Assembly: GCA_026874595.1 (NCBI GenBank)
Contig: CM049314.1
Span: forward strand, 28,473,729-28,537,728
Source of the DNA: Sipunculus nudus
Taxonomy: Eukaryota; Annelida; Sipuncula; Golfingiida; Sipunculidae
Direction: 5' to 3'
DNA length: 64,000 nt
The notes below the pieces were generated by a model that did not search any database, was not told where the DNA came from, and worked only from the letters and a program-made list of their open reading frames with translations. Below are positions 11,588 to 23,189 of this stretch, piece by piece (within the stretch, counting starts at the first letter, position 1; each line of letters opens with the position of its first letter). Made by a program: the position numbers and the translations under genes.

Positions 11588-11736
11588 ATTAATGTTCAGT
11601 TAGAGTGCAATATTGCCGTTGCTCTCACTCATCAGGTACCGCAGTGATGAGCAATGAGTGACAGCAACTTCAACATTGGTGCCATGAAACAGTACTGTTG
11701 TACCAACGGATGAAGTCAAACTAACTGAACACTAAT
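11588..11736. mobile_element. Short foldback (MITE-like) inverted repeat between microsatellites
   Basis: GTTCAGTTAG at 11594-11603 pairs with CTAACTGAAC at 11721-11730, with further imperfect pairing outside. An inner pair, GTTGCTCTCACTCAT (11618-11632) with ATGAGTGACAGCAAC (11654-11668), matches at 14 of 15 positions. The ~150 bp unit lies between two TA-rich microsatellites. It fits a small foldback transposon or MITE; no clear target-site duplication was found. Confidence 0.5.
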
Positions 11737-11757
11737 TTATTTTATATATTTATTTAT

Positions 11758-11766
11758 ATTTATATA

Positions 11767-11846
<80 letters not shown>

Positions 11847-11852
11847 GAGAGA
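11758..11852. repeat. (TA)n-(GA)n compound microsatellite
   Basis: TA units to 11810, then GA units to about 11852 with one interruption. Confidence 0.95.
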
Positions 11853-14280
11853 TTTGTAGAATGAACTAATTTTTTCAGGCATTTTATAACTAATTACTTT
11901 CGTACCACATACACATAGCGTGTGCCACTCTTCAAGTGATGTAGGTTATTAGTTTCCGTTGCTGTAAATCCTGGTTATGGGGGTCTTTGTTTATAGTAAG
12001 TTCACTTGGGTCAGGTCCAGCTTTACAGTGTCGTTTATCTTTGATGAAGACCGGCTTCTGGTACTGTCTGCATGTATTGTCTGCAGCTGCTAGAATAGTC
12101 TCAGAAATACAAGTAAAATGCCGGGGAAACGTAAAAAATACATGGTTGGTACTACCAATTATAATAACCTAAGAATATTTTGCATGACCAATAAGCATAC
12201 CGAATTTGGAACCTAGGCAATATTGCTGTCATTTATGTCCCAAAGTACTGAAACAATTTATTATAAGCAATGTTGATATTATTTTGTAGCTAGTAATTAT
12301 TCACTTAGGTGGACCTTAACCTTACAATAACTATTAATAACGTCACTAAATACAACATGGCAAATCAAACAAACTAATTTATTAACAGTATTGTGTATTT
12401 TATAATGAGTTGCATCAGTTTTCTATCTCTCGCCCATTTATTATCTATACATTTAAACAGCGTAAGGCGATTTTTATCATTTCTGTATCTTCTCTGATAC
12501 CGCCGTACGGATTGCCGTGAATCTCAACATACATAAGCTCCGGGATTGTCAGATAGATTTTACCAATTTTTATATGCAATATTTGCTTACTACGTGCATG
12601 ATTCATAATTTTAGTATTTTCTCCCCCGCATGTGCCTCTTTTCTTTGTGTCTTCGGACAAGGTAACACAATGGCTATAGAGTGTGTGATTGCCGGACAGA
12701 GTTACACTGCGGGGGCCCTATCGAGGGTTTTCGTACAATTTGCGGTTACCGGCCCGAAATAATCCTCATCGGCAATCTCTTTTCAAAAGGGGATCTTTGA
12801 AAGAATTGTTTTGCAGGCCTTCCTGCGAACGGGAATCGCATAAAGAGGGCTCCAACCTGCGACCCCCATCAAATGACCTGATATGCTTGAGTGCACATTT
12901 ACCAGGTCGCAGGACTCCGTGATGGTTAAACAGGCGCACACGGTCGCACGAAGTCCAAGGCCTTGACAAATATTCACCAACATGTGCATTTGTAGGCCTA
13001 CTATGTAACAGATGTAAAGAAAATGTTAACCAAATTCACAACGTGGTTGGTACAGTGTGATGTGTACACGTGTGGAGCGGCACCACCAAAGTTGTAAACA
13101 AATGTATCGACTTAAAATGTTTTGAAAATCGAAATTCTTTCTCATTTCTGCATTTACAAATGTAAAATACCTGTATAATTGTTAATTTAATACGTTTGTA
13201 CTGGTAGTTGTTTCTTTAAAATGCATATGCCATCTCATTTTCAATAATATTTATGTAATACATTTTGTTTTTAAAGACTTTATATTCTTTCATTCAGTAT
13301 GTATGCTTATTACGTATAAGTCATGGCCATCAATGTTACTATTTTCACAAATACAACTGGTATTTTTGCATTTTCTTCTTAGGTCTATTCCATGGACGGT
13401 TTCTTTTGTATGTATATGCTAGTTGATAATGTTGACTAGTGTCTCATGTCACATGGTACATGTGTTGGTGACTATTTTTCAAAGACCCTGACCACGTTAG
13501 GCACTGGCTTAGGGCGACCGAGTGTGACTGTACACTGTTCCGAAACATGTTACAAACGCTGTTTCAAAAGATTATTATCCACAACACAATACATATAATG
13601 GACCTATATATTAATAGCGTAACGCGATTCGTGTGATTTTCCGTATCTCCGGAGTTCCGGTGGATTTCCAATACCACCGTATGGATTGTCGTGTGCGCCC
13701 CAAACCGTGTGGAGCACGGGTAATTTCTTTTATAAAGGAATAACGTTTATACAGTGATACCGGTATCTCCCTATGTGTGTAACGTCAAACATGAACATCG
13801 CGAATCAAGCAAAATAAATGAATATGATAGGTTGGTATCTTAGCCTTAGTAACAGTTGCTTCATTCAAAGAAAACGATAGAGATCCTATGGCAACTGATG
13901 GGAAAATGTTGCAACGTCGATATTTTTAATTAGGAAACCTTGCGATATTGATTAGGTCCTTTCATAGCAGGACATTTATGGGCACATTTAACATTGTCTT
14001 TTCAGCATAATTGGCTAAATAAAACATGGCCGCAAAGTTATCATTAAGGTCATGTGCATGCGCATGGACATATCATGGATAAACTACGAACTTTGGCCAT
14101 CTGAACTTGAGCTACAGGTGTTGCAGGTTTCCAATAAATGTTTACCAGGAACTCCCTTGATGCTAGGTTAGAAGTTTCAATGCCAAACTGCTGCAGCTTG
14201 TTAATTATTATTTACAGTATAATCAAATCATGTTCTTTGGCATAGCTTACAGAAAATAGGTTACAGTAAACTTATTTCGA
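11853..14280. other. Mostly unique sequence; one SINE-like stretch
   Basis: No gene recognised. On the minus strand around 12870-12840 GTCGCAGGTTGGAGCCC resembles a pol III B box with one change and may mark a second, decayed tRNA-related SINE (about 12950-12750), where base composition is more GC-rich. Two similar stretches occur at 12458-12530 and 13615-13705 (GCGTAA.GCGATT and ATACC.CCGTA.GGATTG.CGTG), so part of this interval is a diverged local duplication of unknown nature. Confidence 0.3.
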
Positions 14281-14289
14281 TATCAATGG

Positions 14290-15215
14290 AGATGTTCATT
14301 AAGAAAGACATTAAGAGTTTGACCCTGTTTGACCTTCTGGGTGCTGCAAACTATAATTTTTGGCCAGACACGTGCAGAATGTAGGACACCATGAGTTAAT
14401 CTCACGTCTCAGGAGATTGGCCAATACTTTCAAGCCCTTTTTTTTGTTTGTGCCCTGTCCGACTGTCTGGGCGCTCCCAATCATGTTTTGAACAGTCGCC
14501 TGCAGAATATGTCATCATGACCTAGTTATAGGTAGGTTTCTACGAACATTTGCCATAAAAGGTGCTCAAAGCATTTTTTATTTCTATACCTTCCAGAATG
14601 TAATTTTCTTGTGTCCTAGGACGTTCGCCCAAGATCCTCGCCAATATTTTATTAGAAGAATTGAGGCCTAATGTATACAATTTGTGAACCGTCTGACTAT
14701 ATAAGAACTAAACTTTATGTTATCGGCCCATAGGTCGGAACATATGTCACCATGACCTAATTTCAGGTTTCCGAGGAGATTTGCCTAGGAGCTTTCTTGG
14801 TATACGGTAAAATGTTTGTACGTCTAATAGTTAAGGATATGCCCTGTTTACAACCCATTCGATTCAATTAAAGGACTATAAGAAAAGTGTGGCGCCACCA
14901 GCCTGCCTTGAAGAACGAATGAAATTATTGATAATCCATATGCATGGAAAAAAATAATGGCAATTGGTGCATTATTTATTCAGATACTGGAATTTTGGTG
15001 TCAAATTTTTAATTATTCTGGGGTGCAGAAACAGGGCCCATAACACAGGGAATATTTATCGCAGTGACTTTTTTTGAGTGTCCAAGGAGATTTGTCAAGG
15101 TGCTCCCTGGATGAAGATTCCAGGTCAAACAGTTTTTATATGTGTTTTGTTAGAAGAGAGGGTGGATGACAGACAGAGAGTGATCGCTCTAGCAAGGATG
15201 ACTTTCAATCGAGTT
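14290..15215 (+). mobile_element. Modular element, D' array-C-D-tail, head lost
   Basis: About four degraded D' units (14290-14850; each has GTGCCCTGTCCGACTGTCTG- or CAGAATAT-type text), then a C module with GTGGCGCCACCAG near 14890, a D module (14930-15150) and a tail with GAGTGATCGCTCTAGCAAGG (15177 on). No head and only a trace of the GAC-rich tract remain. Confidence 0.5.
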
Positions 15216-15289
15216 AACAATATAAGAAATAGTAAAGAAATGCTGGTGTCCACACCTGTCTTCATGAACTAACAAAACTAGTCATAATC

Positions 15290-15900
15290 AATTACAAAAG
15301 AAAAACTTTAAGGACACTAGATTAAAACAAAGATGAGAAACTAACACCTTGCTGTTATTCTAAAATATATAGAAATAATGCAGGAAATAGAATAAAATAC
15401 AAGTGTGATTCCAGTCCTCGGAAAATGGTAATACGGCCCGTGATAAAATACATATGAGGTTTCATGACATTTGATGAAATCAAAGATGAGAAAAAGACAT
15501 TTTGCAGTAATTTGAGAGTCTTAAAATACAGATTAATGTGAGTGAAAATCGAAAATGATATATTTAAAGTTGCCGAAGTGAAAAGACTATTCTTGACCAA
15601 TAGTCAAGGCAAGATTCATTGCAATCCATGTACTTATTATTGAGATACAGGAGATTTTGTATTCAATTTGTATCCAAAAAGGAACATATGTCACGGTGAA
15701 GTAAGTTCAGGTTTCCAACGAGATTTTGCAAGACCTCCCAATTATCCTTGCTCTATCCGGGAGGATCTTCCCAGAGATGCTGAACATACGTTCTACTTAG
15801 ACTGAATAAACTGTCTATAACAAAAACTTGGCAGATGTCAGATTGTCAGATTGACAAGGGCAGTAAAAATGACCCTATGCCATCCTCCAAAAAATAAGGG
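15290..15900 (+). repeat. C and D module fragments
   Basis: ACACTAGATTAAAAC..GATGAGAAACTAACACCTTGCTG (15310-15350), repeated more weakly after, is module C; TTATTGAGATACAGGAGATTTTG at 15635 on starts module D. Head and tail are absent. Confidence 0.5.
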
Positions 15901-17384
15901 AATCAAATGTAGTCTTCTACAGGTGCTGGATCTGCCAAGTAGATAGGGACTTCAGACGAAAAGCCATGGACGTTTGATGAATTAATAAAAAAAAAATAAA
16001 CCTCTGGAGGTTATCCATATGCACTGAAAGGTGACAACTGTCATTGCCTCAATACAGTAGCTGATCCATTATTATTTAAGTAGCACCAACGCATATACTC
16101 ACGGAATCCTTAGGTGCACTCGATCACCTCTCCTTGCAAATGATGTAACTAAAGCAGCTTATTCCTGTAACGTTGTCTGTTATGTCTAGCATTCATTTAT
16201 TGAAGAAGCATAAGGTTTAAAGAATAATGCTTTAAAGTACTCATTAATATACTAGTTAAGACCGAGTACTTATGTTAAAGATTTGAACGCTCTAGAAAGT
16301 ACTCATCAGTAAGAGTACTTCGAGTACGAGTACTTTTTGACCGAACTCTGCTGCCACAGGTAACGTTTTTATCCCTTTTTATTTTCATCAGCTATAAACA
16401 ATTACTGTGTATGGTCTGTCCGCCCATACTTGTCTGAACTTATATATTTAAAATTTAAAAACAAAAACCTCGGCAATGACATTTAATTAAAAAGATTGAT
16501 TATATGTTTTTTAAATACTTTGGGAATGTGTGAAAATGGGATGCAAACTCTCTCTTGCTGTGTAAGATACCGGGATGTCATAGCGGAATAATGTTTATCC
16601 ATAGTTCAGCAAAGTCTTAACTAAACCAGATTTTCTTATATATGATCATTGCTTTGTTTCGGCTTGTTTGTACATCCCAAAACCTATTGCTGAAAACGTT
16701 TTACAAAGCTTTATTCTCCTTCCGACTGTCTTATTACTTTACTAAGAACTATTTTACGAATTCCATCAAGTAAGATGTCTCTGAGGAAGTTATTGGATAT
16801 GCATGTCGAAATAGTATAATAAATTTTATGAAAGGGGTGTGCAAGGAGGAGAATTACGCGGCAATTGAGGCGGTAGCGGGTGTGGCGGGGTCTCTTACCG
16901 GAGCTGCAAGCAGCACTGTGGTGTTACAAACGAATTTCAAACCGAACTTTCTGATTCAGTTTCGGTTTCTGTTTTCGCAGTACTTAGATGACAAAGTTTG
17001 ATATCAATTATAATAAAAATTATTTTTATCCATATCTCTGGAGATTTGTTAGAGACATCTTCAAAACATTATACATGTAAATAGATAAGGGAAAAGAAAA
17101 ATACATGAATCTAGTTAAATACGTATTTATAATATTGAAATAAATTTGATATTAACAAGTAATTCAACACCTTGTTAAGGGGACAATGAATATATGCAGG
17201 TAACAAGTAAAACACTTGTACGACACCCGTTAAGCTATGCATCGAAGACGTGGGGCGATTACTTGTTCACAATTTTTTGTATGTGATAATGAGGATAAAG
17301 GCGTTACTTGGCAAAGAAGCCCGGAAAAAAATCAATGAGAATTAATGCAGAATCGGATGACTGAACGTTACCCAAACTGCAGCA
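15901..17384. other. No gene seen; contains a hAT-like terminus at 16228-16358
   Basis: On the minus strand from about 16358 the sequence begins CAGAGTTCGGTCAAAAAG and then repeats AGTACTC/GAGTACT about six times to ~16228. A CAG start followed by iterated short motifs is typical of hAT transposon ends, where such motifs bind transposase. The other end was not found. The rest of the interval shows only short frames. Confidence 0.35.
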
Positions 17385-19133
17385 ATCGCTCTTTGTCAAC
17401 AGCCCCTCCATCTGTGTGTCCGTCTGTCGGTCCGTTAGCAAGGCACAAATCTTAACCGTTTGACCTAGACTTTTCTAACTTCATTTCCTGGGAGGTCCTT
17501 GAAAAGTCTTCTTGGACACCTGCAACAAGGTAACTGAAGCCTACATTCTCCGAGTTATGGGGCGTGTTTTGGCACCAAAGAAAAAAACAAGGGACCCATG
17601 GGTCACGTCGCTCAGCTGAATTTTGAAATATTTTAGCAAATGCAAAATATACGTATTTCTTTGATCAAGTTTATAAATGTTATACATTTGTTATATAACA
17701 TATAAAACTGAATAATATAAGTTGATTCACAATTCTAAGCTGCATCATTTTTTTAATTATTTGGTCATAAAACAATTAATTTATAAAAATAACATTTCAT
17801 TTAGAAAATTAGAATTCACAATTTTAAATTGCGTCACTATTTATCAATACTTTAAGGTATATTTAAGGTATGCATACTCATTGGTTTAAATAAATTTTGA
17901 TTTCCTAAAATTATTTTAAATAAAATAAGTTTCTTTTTCAATGCTTCATTACCAGATGGCATCGTGTGGGTTACTTCTTGAATTACTTTTTCAAGAAAAT
18001 TTTTGAATATTGAAGTGGAAACAGCATTACAATTAAGGAAATACAGTTCAAACAATGATAATTATTGCTAAAATCCTGTTGGCCAGTGAATATAACAAGA
18101 GCCTCCAAAAAAACCAATAACTAGCCTTTATGTTCACATCTAAGATTTAAACAGATTAAGTCCTTATGTGCATATGCTGTGAAAATTAAAATCAAAAGTA
18201 CTTTCAAGAAAAGAAGTGCAAAAATTGAAAAAAATCTGATCTAATTCTGGGGACACAATTAAATCTTGATTAAATAAAGTTATATCGCTGAAAAAAAGTC
18301 TCTTACTTCAGCAATGATCATGATAAGTGAGCAAATGTCTTACCATGTTATTTTACGATAGGCATTATGTTTGGGCACATAACTCTAAGAAATTACACAA
18401 TACTGACCTAGTTTTCGGAATTTACATAGGAAATATATAGGGGAATAGCTATTTGAAATATTATTGATATCAGTTCAGTATTTTTTAAATATACAGTATT
18501 CAAGTGTAAAATAAGGTTTTTATGGAAAATTGATGTTTTTTCTTCATATCTCAAAGGAACGAAGTCGTAGTGACCCAATGTTTAGTATGGTAGAAAATTT
18601 TGGGGACCTAAAAACTTGCCCTGTTTACGGACGTCCGGATGGGTGGCCGGACGGACGGAAAAACGGCTGAAAAAGGAATACGACTATAGCTCAGATGACT
18701 TATAGTCAGATGACCTAAGATTAAAACAGAACCCCTGTATCTCAAAATCTCCTGTATCTCTATAATTATTGCATAGATTGAATCTTGATTAGGACTAGTT
18801 GCATCAGTTTCTAAAGAGTGGTGGGTGCCTTCTGAACGTTTTTTCCATTTTTACGCATTGTGTATTATTTTAGATTGTCAAATAAAAGCAAGGTGTCAGC
18901 ATCTTAGCGGTGGTTTTATCTAGTGTCCTGAAACTTCACACATTTATGGACCATGAGCATTAACATCATTTTCCAAAGACTGGTAGCGCCACCTAAATGT
19001 GTTCTATATTTCACGCGTTGTCCCTGTGTTCTTACGCATCAAATTACAGCAAGGTGTCCGTTTCTTATCTGTGATTCCATCTACTGTCATGATACGTCAT
19101 ATGACCATTGATGTTGACTAGTTTTTATCATTA
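17385..19133 (-). mobile_element. Modular element (minus), split by the element at 17586-18720
   Basis: Minus-strand tail and ACGG tract (17390-17450 on plus as CGATCGCTCTTTGTC..CCGTCTGTCGGTCCGTT) and a D module up to about 17580 stop abruptly. The rest of D (TCTCAAAATCTCCTGTATCTC) and two C modules follow at 18725-19133. The break in D is filled by a plus-strand element, so this is a nested insertion. No head is seen at the right; another minus-strand element begins at 19139. Confidence 0.6.
17586..18720 (+). mobile_element. Modular element, core A, complete
   Basis: Head AAGGGACCCATGGGTCAC then GTCGCTCAGCTGAATTTTG at 17588-17625. The AT-rich core A shares a run of landmarks with 25394-26290 and 34584-35998, such as GTGAGCAAATNTCTT, ACATAGGAAATATATAG and GGAACGAAGTC. 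It ends in a CCGGACGGACGG tract (18645) and a tail ending GACTTATAGTCAGATGACCTAA (18695-18718). Because it sits inside another element, both boundaries can be read. No coding capacity. Confidence 0.7.
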
Positions 19134-19138
19134 TCATC

Positions 19139-20640
19139 AAAAAGTCATCTGAGCTAAGCGATCACTCCTTGTCCGTCAACCCTCCACCTGCCTGCATTCA
19201 AGGCACAAATCATTACAATTTGACCTTGAATCTTCTAACTTCACATCCAGGAAGGACCTTAAAACTATCCTCGGACACCTGAAATTACGTCACTGAGACA
19301 TATATTCTTTGTGTAAAAAGGCCTGTTTGTGCACCCCAGGGTAATAAAAAAATGATACAAAAGCTCCATTACCTGAATAACAGCCATGATGTTATTCCAT
19401 CCATTTTGATCATTAGGAGTTTCATCAGTTCCATAAGACTGGTGGCACCACCTTAATTTTTTTTTCTAAAAATGTTCGCATTTTTGGCTGTAATCATCAG
19501 ACCTTCAAATGGTCTAACCCTTATACCTAGAATCATCTTACTATGCATCCAGAGAGGTTGCAGAGAAATCTCATTGGACAACTGGAATGAGGCCATGATG
19601 ACCTATTTGTTTGAAGTATTGGCCGAAAATATGATTTTCATCATGCGGACAGGTAGACAGTTTACGAATTGTATGCATTAGGTCTAGAATCGTTTTAAAT
19701 ATCCTCGGAAATAGAAAATTAATAGCTCTGCAATTATAGGAAAAAATATCGGAGCACCCTGTATGACATATGGGCTCAAATTGTATCCCATCAGGCCAGG
19801 AATCTTCTAATGCATCATCCAGGTAAGTTCTGGGGAAATGATCTTGGAAACCTGAAACTAGGTCATGATGACCTATATTCTACAAGCCAAATGCATGATT
19901 TGGGACCCAGAGGATCTGATAGGGCAGAAAGTGTATCCGTTAAGCCTACTTTCTTCTGACACAATGTCCTTGGAGGTTCTGAGCAAATCCTAGAAACCTG
20001 AAACTAGGTTATGGTGACCATATATTCTGCCAGTAAGTGGCAAAAACTATGATCAAGAGAACTCAGACAGACAAGGAATTTTACTTTTGGACTTAGCACC
20101 TTCTAATATGTCATCCAAGGAGAACCCTGGCAAGTCTCTTTCGAATCCTGAAACTAGGTTATTGTGACATATATTCCATGAGCTATAGACATAATACCTA
20201 ATTTTGATCACAAGACATGTGAAAGCTAGACAGGACAAATTTTAACTGTTGGATATAGAAATGAGTTTTTCTGATGTATAGGTAGGTCATTGCAGTGCTT
20301 CCTGTAAAATCCAAAATAAGGTCACTGTTACCTATATTATGTGAGCTGTGTGGAAGTATATGTCTATAAATCAGAATGACAGAAAATGAAAAAGTTTGAC
20401 ATAGAAAATTATAACGTAGCATATGGGGTATTTCTGGTAAAGTCTTCTTGAAAATCTTTATAAGATCGCTGTTGCCTATTTTCTATTTTAGGGCCAAAAC
20501 ATGATTTTTAGCTCATTCTACCCATTTTTCAAGATTCCTTAACAAAATATAATCACAAGATCATGACATGAATATTTAATACATTCATTACTTGTGCGAA
20601 AAATTCAGCTGAGCGTCACAGAAAAATGGGTCACTTGTTA
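19139..20640 (-). mobile_element. Modular element (minus), head-D' array-C-D-tail
   Basis: Minus-strand head at 20640-20606 (AACAAGTGACCCATTTTTCT..GACGCTCAGCTGAA). About six D' units follow, marked on plus by CCTGAAACTAGGTCATGATG-like text near 19576, 19854, 19998, 20146, 20309 and 20455 (most spacings 144-163 bp), then a C module (19425-19460), a D module, and a tail with GACAAGGAGTGATCGCTTAG at 19175-19150. The outermost tail bases are missing. Confidence 0.65.
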
Positions 20641-21779
20641 AAATAAATATGTATTTATATACTAGGTTTATTTAATAGGGTAAGCCGTCGTTTATTTTGA
20701 TTATTTTGGTTTACATTTACATCCTATTCTACATTTCACCCTGTTTTAGTTTAAACATTAAATGCCTGGTATGCATATCTGCTTTCGCAATGCTCTTGAT
20801 TAATACAGATATTCATTATAAAGAATTGAAAATGTCACGTTTCTCCCAATAGTAACACTTTATGTTAGATTTCAATGCGTCTTATGTACAGGCCTCTACC
20901 TTATAGGCAAAGGACGTTTGATTTACAGCATACCAGGCAACCTTGTATTTACAGTCAACTGCAATAATTTTCCCACTTTGCAAAAAGAATAATTGGACAT
21001 CTTGTACACCTGAACTGAACTGATTTGACAGAAAAACAATGAACACCAAATAATGATAATAGAGCTAACTTTATTATATCTGTTTTTAATTTTGGTTTCC
21101 TCCCCTACCATATAAACTCAGTTAAACGTTTTCTCATATTTTTTATATATTCAATTTTTTGTTCCATTTTAGGGCACGGACAAAAAAATGCATATGCAAA
21201 TGTAATAAATGTTTTCTTATCATTAACTTGAAGTAAAGATATAAAGACGCATTTTTCAAAGGTGAAACTACCATCAAACATTATAAATGAGAATAGGTGC
21301 ACAAAAAGCAACGACTCTCCATGAAAAGGCTGCGCTCCTGGCTTGTCCGTTTGCTGTTTGGGCATCTAAAAAGAAAAAGAGAATTTCAAAGTAAATGACA
21401 ACATTGACTTAGCTAGAAAATTATACATGTATAAGGCAGATTAGGACAGGTTATTTCTTCAGCAGCATGTACACATATTTGTAAAGTACCTCATTGTGTC
21501 TTGACTTTAGAATTTATTTCGACACAAGCGGAGTTCGAGACAACCGATGTTTATTATATTCTACCACCCTCAGCCTTGATTATTATCTTTAAATACTGCA
21601 CATGTACAGGGCTCATATATTGTTTTCACAAATGTTTTCCTGAAAGAACAACAAAACATTTGTATAAAAATATTAATTAATTATAAAAAAGCACCACAAA
21701 AATTATGATGAGGTAAATCAAGAAAGTGATATAAGAACACATACATACACAAACGCACAAATCATCATAGGTTCAGATC
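20641..21779. other. No gene or known repeat seen
   Basis: Frames of 62 and 86 codons on the minus strand (21111-20923, 21365-21105) have no recognisable domain. CGACACAAGCGGAGTTCGAG near 21520 resembles the terminal region of the pogo-like element to the right and may be a fragment of a relative. Confidence 0.35.
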
Positions 21780-22660
21780 AGTTTCAGTCATACACATCAG
21801 ACCTTCCTAAAAAAAAGGCAGTAAGAGTCCCTTGCTTAAAACAAGAACGCTCCTGGTCAGAAACAAAGCTCTCAATTCCCCACAGGAATCTGAAGCAGTT
21901 ATATGCGCCCTCTGTAACAACTTCCACAGATTGGGGTCAGCATAGGTCACCTTGATCTTCCAAAAATTCTTGATCCATGTACTCAGCGGGCTGGCGGGAA
22001 TATTGAAGTCCTTTACAATCTGTGTCTTGTTCTCGTCAGCACGTTCAAACTCGAGCCACTGAGATCTTCGTACTTCTACTCAATGGTCTTTACATCAAGC
22101 TTACACTTTACAGGCAGCGAACAGGCCATAGCGAACAGGATACGGACATTATAAATGTGAAGCAGTAATACAGTATAACGTACTCTATGGAAAAAGAGAG
22201 TCAACCATAGCGTTTAATGAATAGCATCTTTGCCGGAATTAATTATGTAACTGGTCATACGGCCGTAGGTATGATTCATGTACCGTGCACAACTGTTATC
22301 CAAACAATAATGAGGCATGAACTCGATTCGGGAGACAGATTTATCGCGCTTGACCAGTAAGAACCTTCTCGGTAATAATTAATTACCGGTATAACTGGTC
22401 ATCACAGCCTTATCACGATGGGCCGTGCACAACTGTTATCCAAATATTCACGCGACCCGACTTCGAGTCAAGCGCTAGAAATATTAGCTGATGACCAACA
22501 AAACACTTCGATACATCGGGTCTTTCGACACATCCGTGTTCGACACAAAAGGAGTTAAATTAGTAAGGTTTAAGTGTTTTTTTGCAGTGACTCCTCATTC
22601 AACATCGACGCAAGCGGAGATTTGACATAACCCAGTTCGACACAACGAAGTTTCACTGTA
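21780..22660 (-). mobile_element. Pogo/Tigger-like DNA transposon remnant
   Basis: On the minus strand the right end at 22660 reads TA, then CAGTGAAACTTCGTTGTGTC, the TA-CAGT start of pogo-type terminal repeats. Inside, near 22060-21980, a frame reads FERADENKTQIVKDFNIPAS then PLSTWIKN, the CENP-B/pogo helix-turn-helix pattern (..I.K.F.I..STLSTW.KN). It is preceded by one in-frame stop and a frameshift and followed by a degraded second DNA-binding region. The DDE catalytic domain is absent, so the copy is internally deleted. The left terminus could not be fixed. Confidence 0.5.
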
Positions 22661-22789
22661 TTTTCAAACATTAACGAAAGCTGATATGACGGTCTGATTT
22701 AAAGTATTTTCCTCTACCTTTTTTTTTAATATTCCGCCGATCGATTAAAAAGTTCTGTCGAAAAAAACAACAGTTTTGAAAGGGGTCCA

Positions 22790-23188
22790 CTTAAGTTGGC
22801 TTAATGGGTCACGGCGCTCAGCTGATTGTGACGGACATTAATTGCATCACTATTGTGGTATTATATTGAATCAATAAACTTAAGTGCATGATGGATATGG
22901 TGGACCATGATTAAGGAATATAGTGTAATTTATGTCTGAAATTTATATGAAATAACCAGATTGAAGGATTCATATGGAGTAAGATGTAGTGTATAATTGA
23001 TTAATTATGGAGGGGTATAACATATGATATGTTTGAGCAAATATGAAGGCAATGACAGCAAAAATTGGAACAATATTTTTACGGCTTATATTTTAGACAC
23101 GTATGCCTATTGGTAATATTGATACAAAATTCAAACCGGATGAAATGATCCCGCAACTAAGAGGAAACATGAGTCTACTATAATTTTG
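22790..23188 (+). repeat. Orphan head of a modular element
   Basis: AATGGGTCACGGCGCTCAGCTGA at 22803 on matches the shared head, without its outermost bases. The ~360 bases after it do not match cores A, B, D' or E, and the next element starts at 23190 with no tail between. This is either a truncated copy or a further core type. Confidence 0.4.
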
Positions 23189-23189
23189 A

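Noticed and set aside
20923-21365. Minus frames of 62 and 86 codons as a small gene
   Set aside because: No domain, no homologous wording, no splice pattern.
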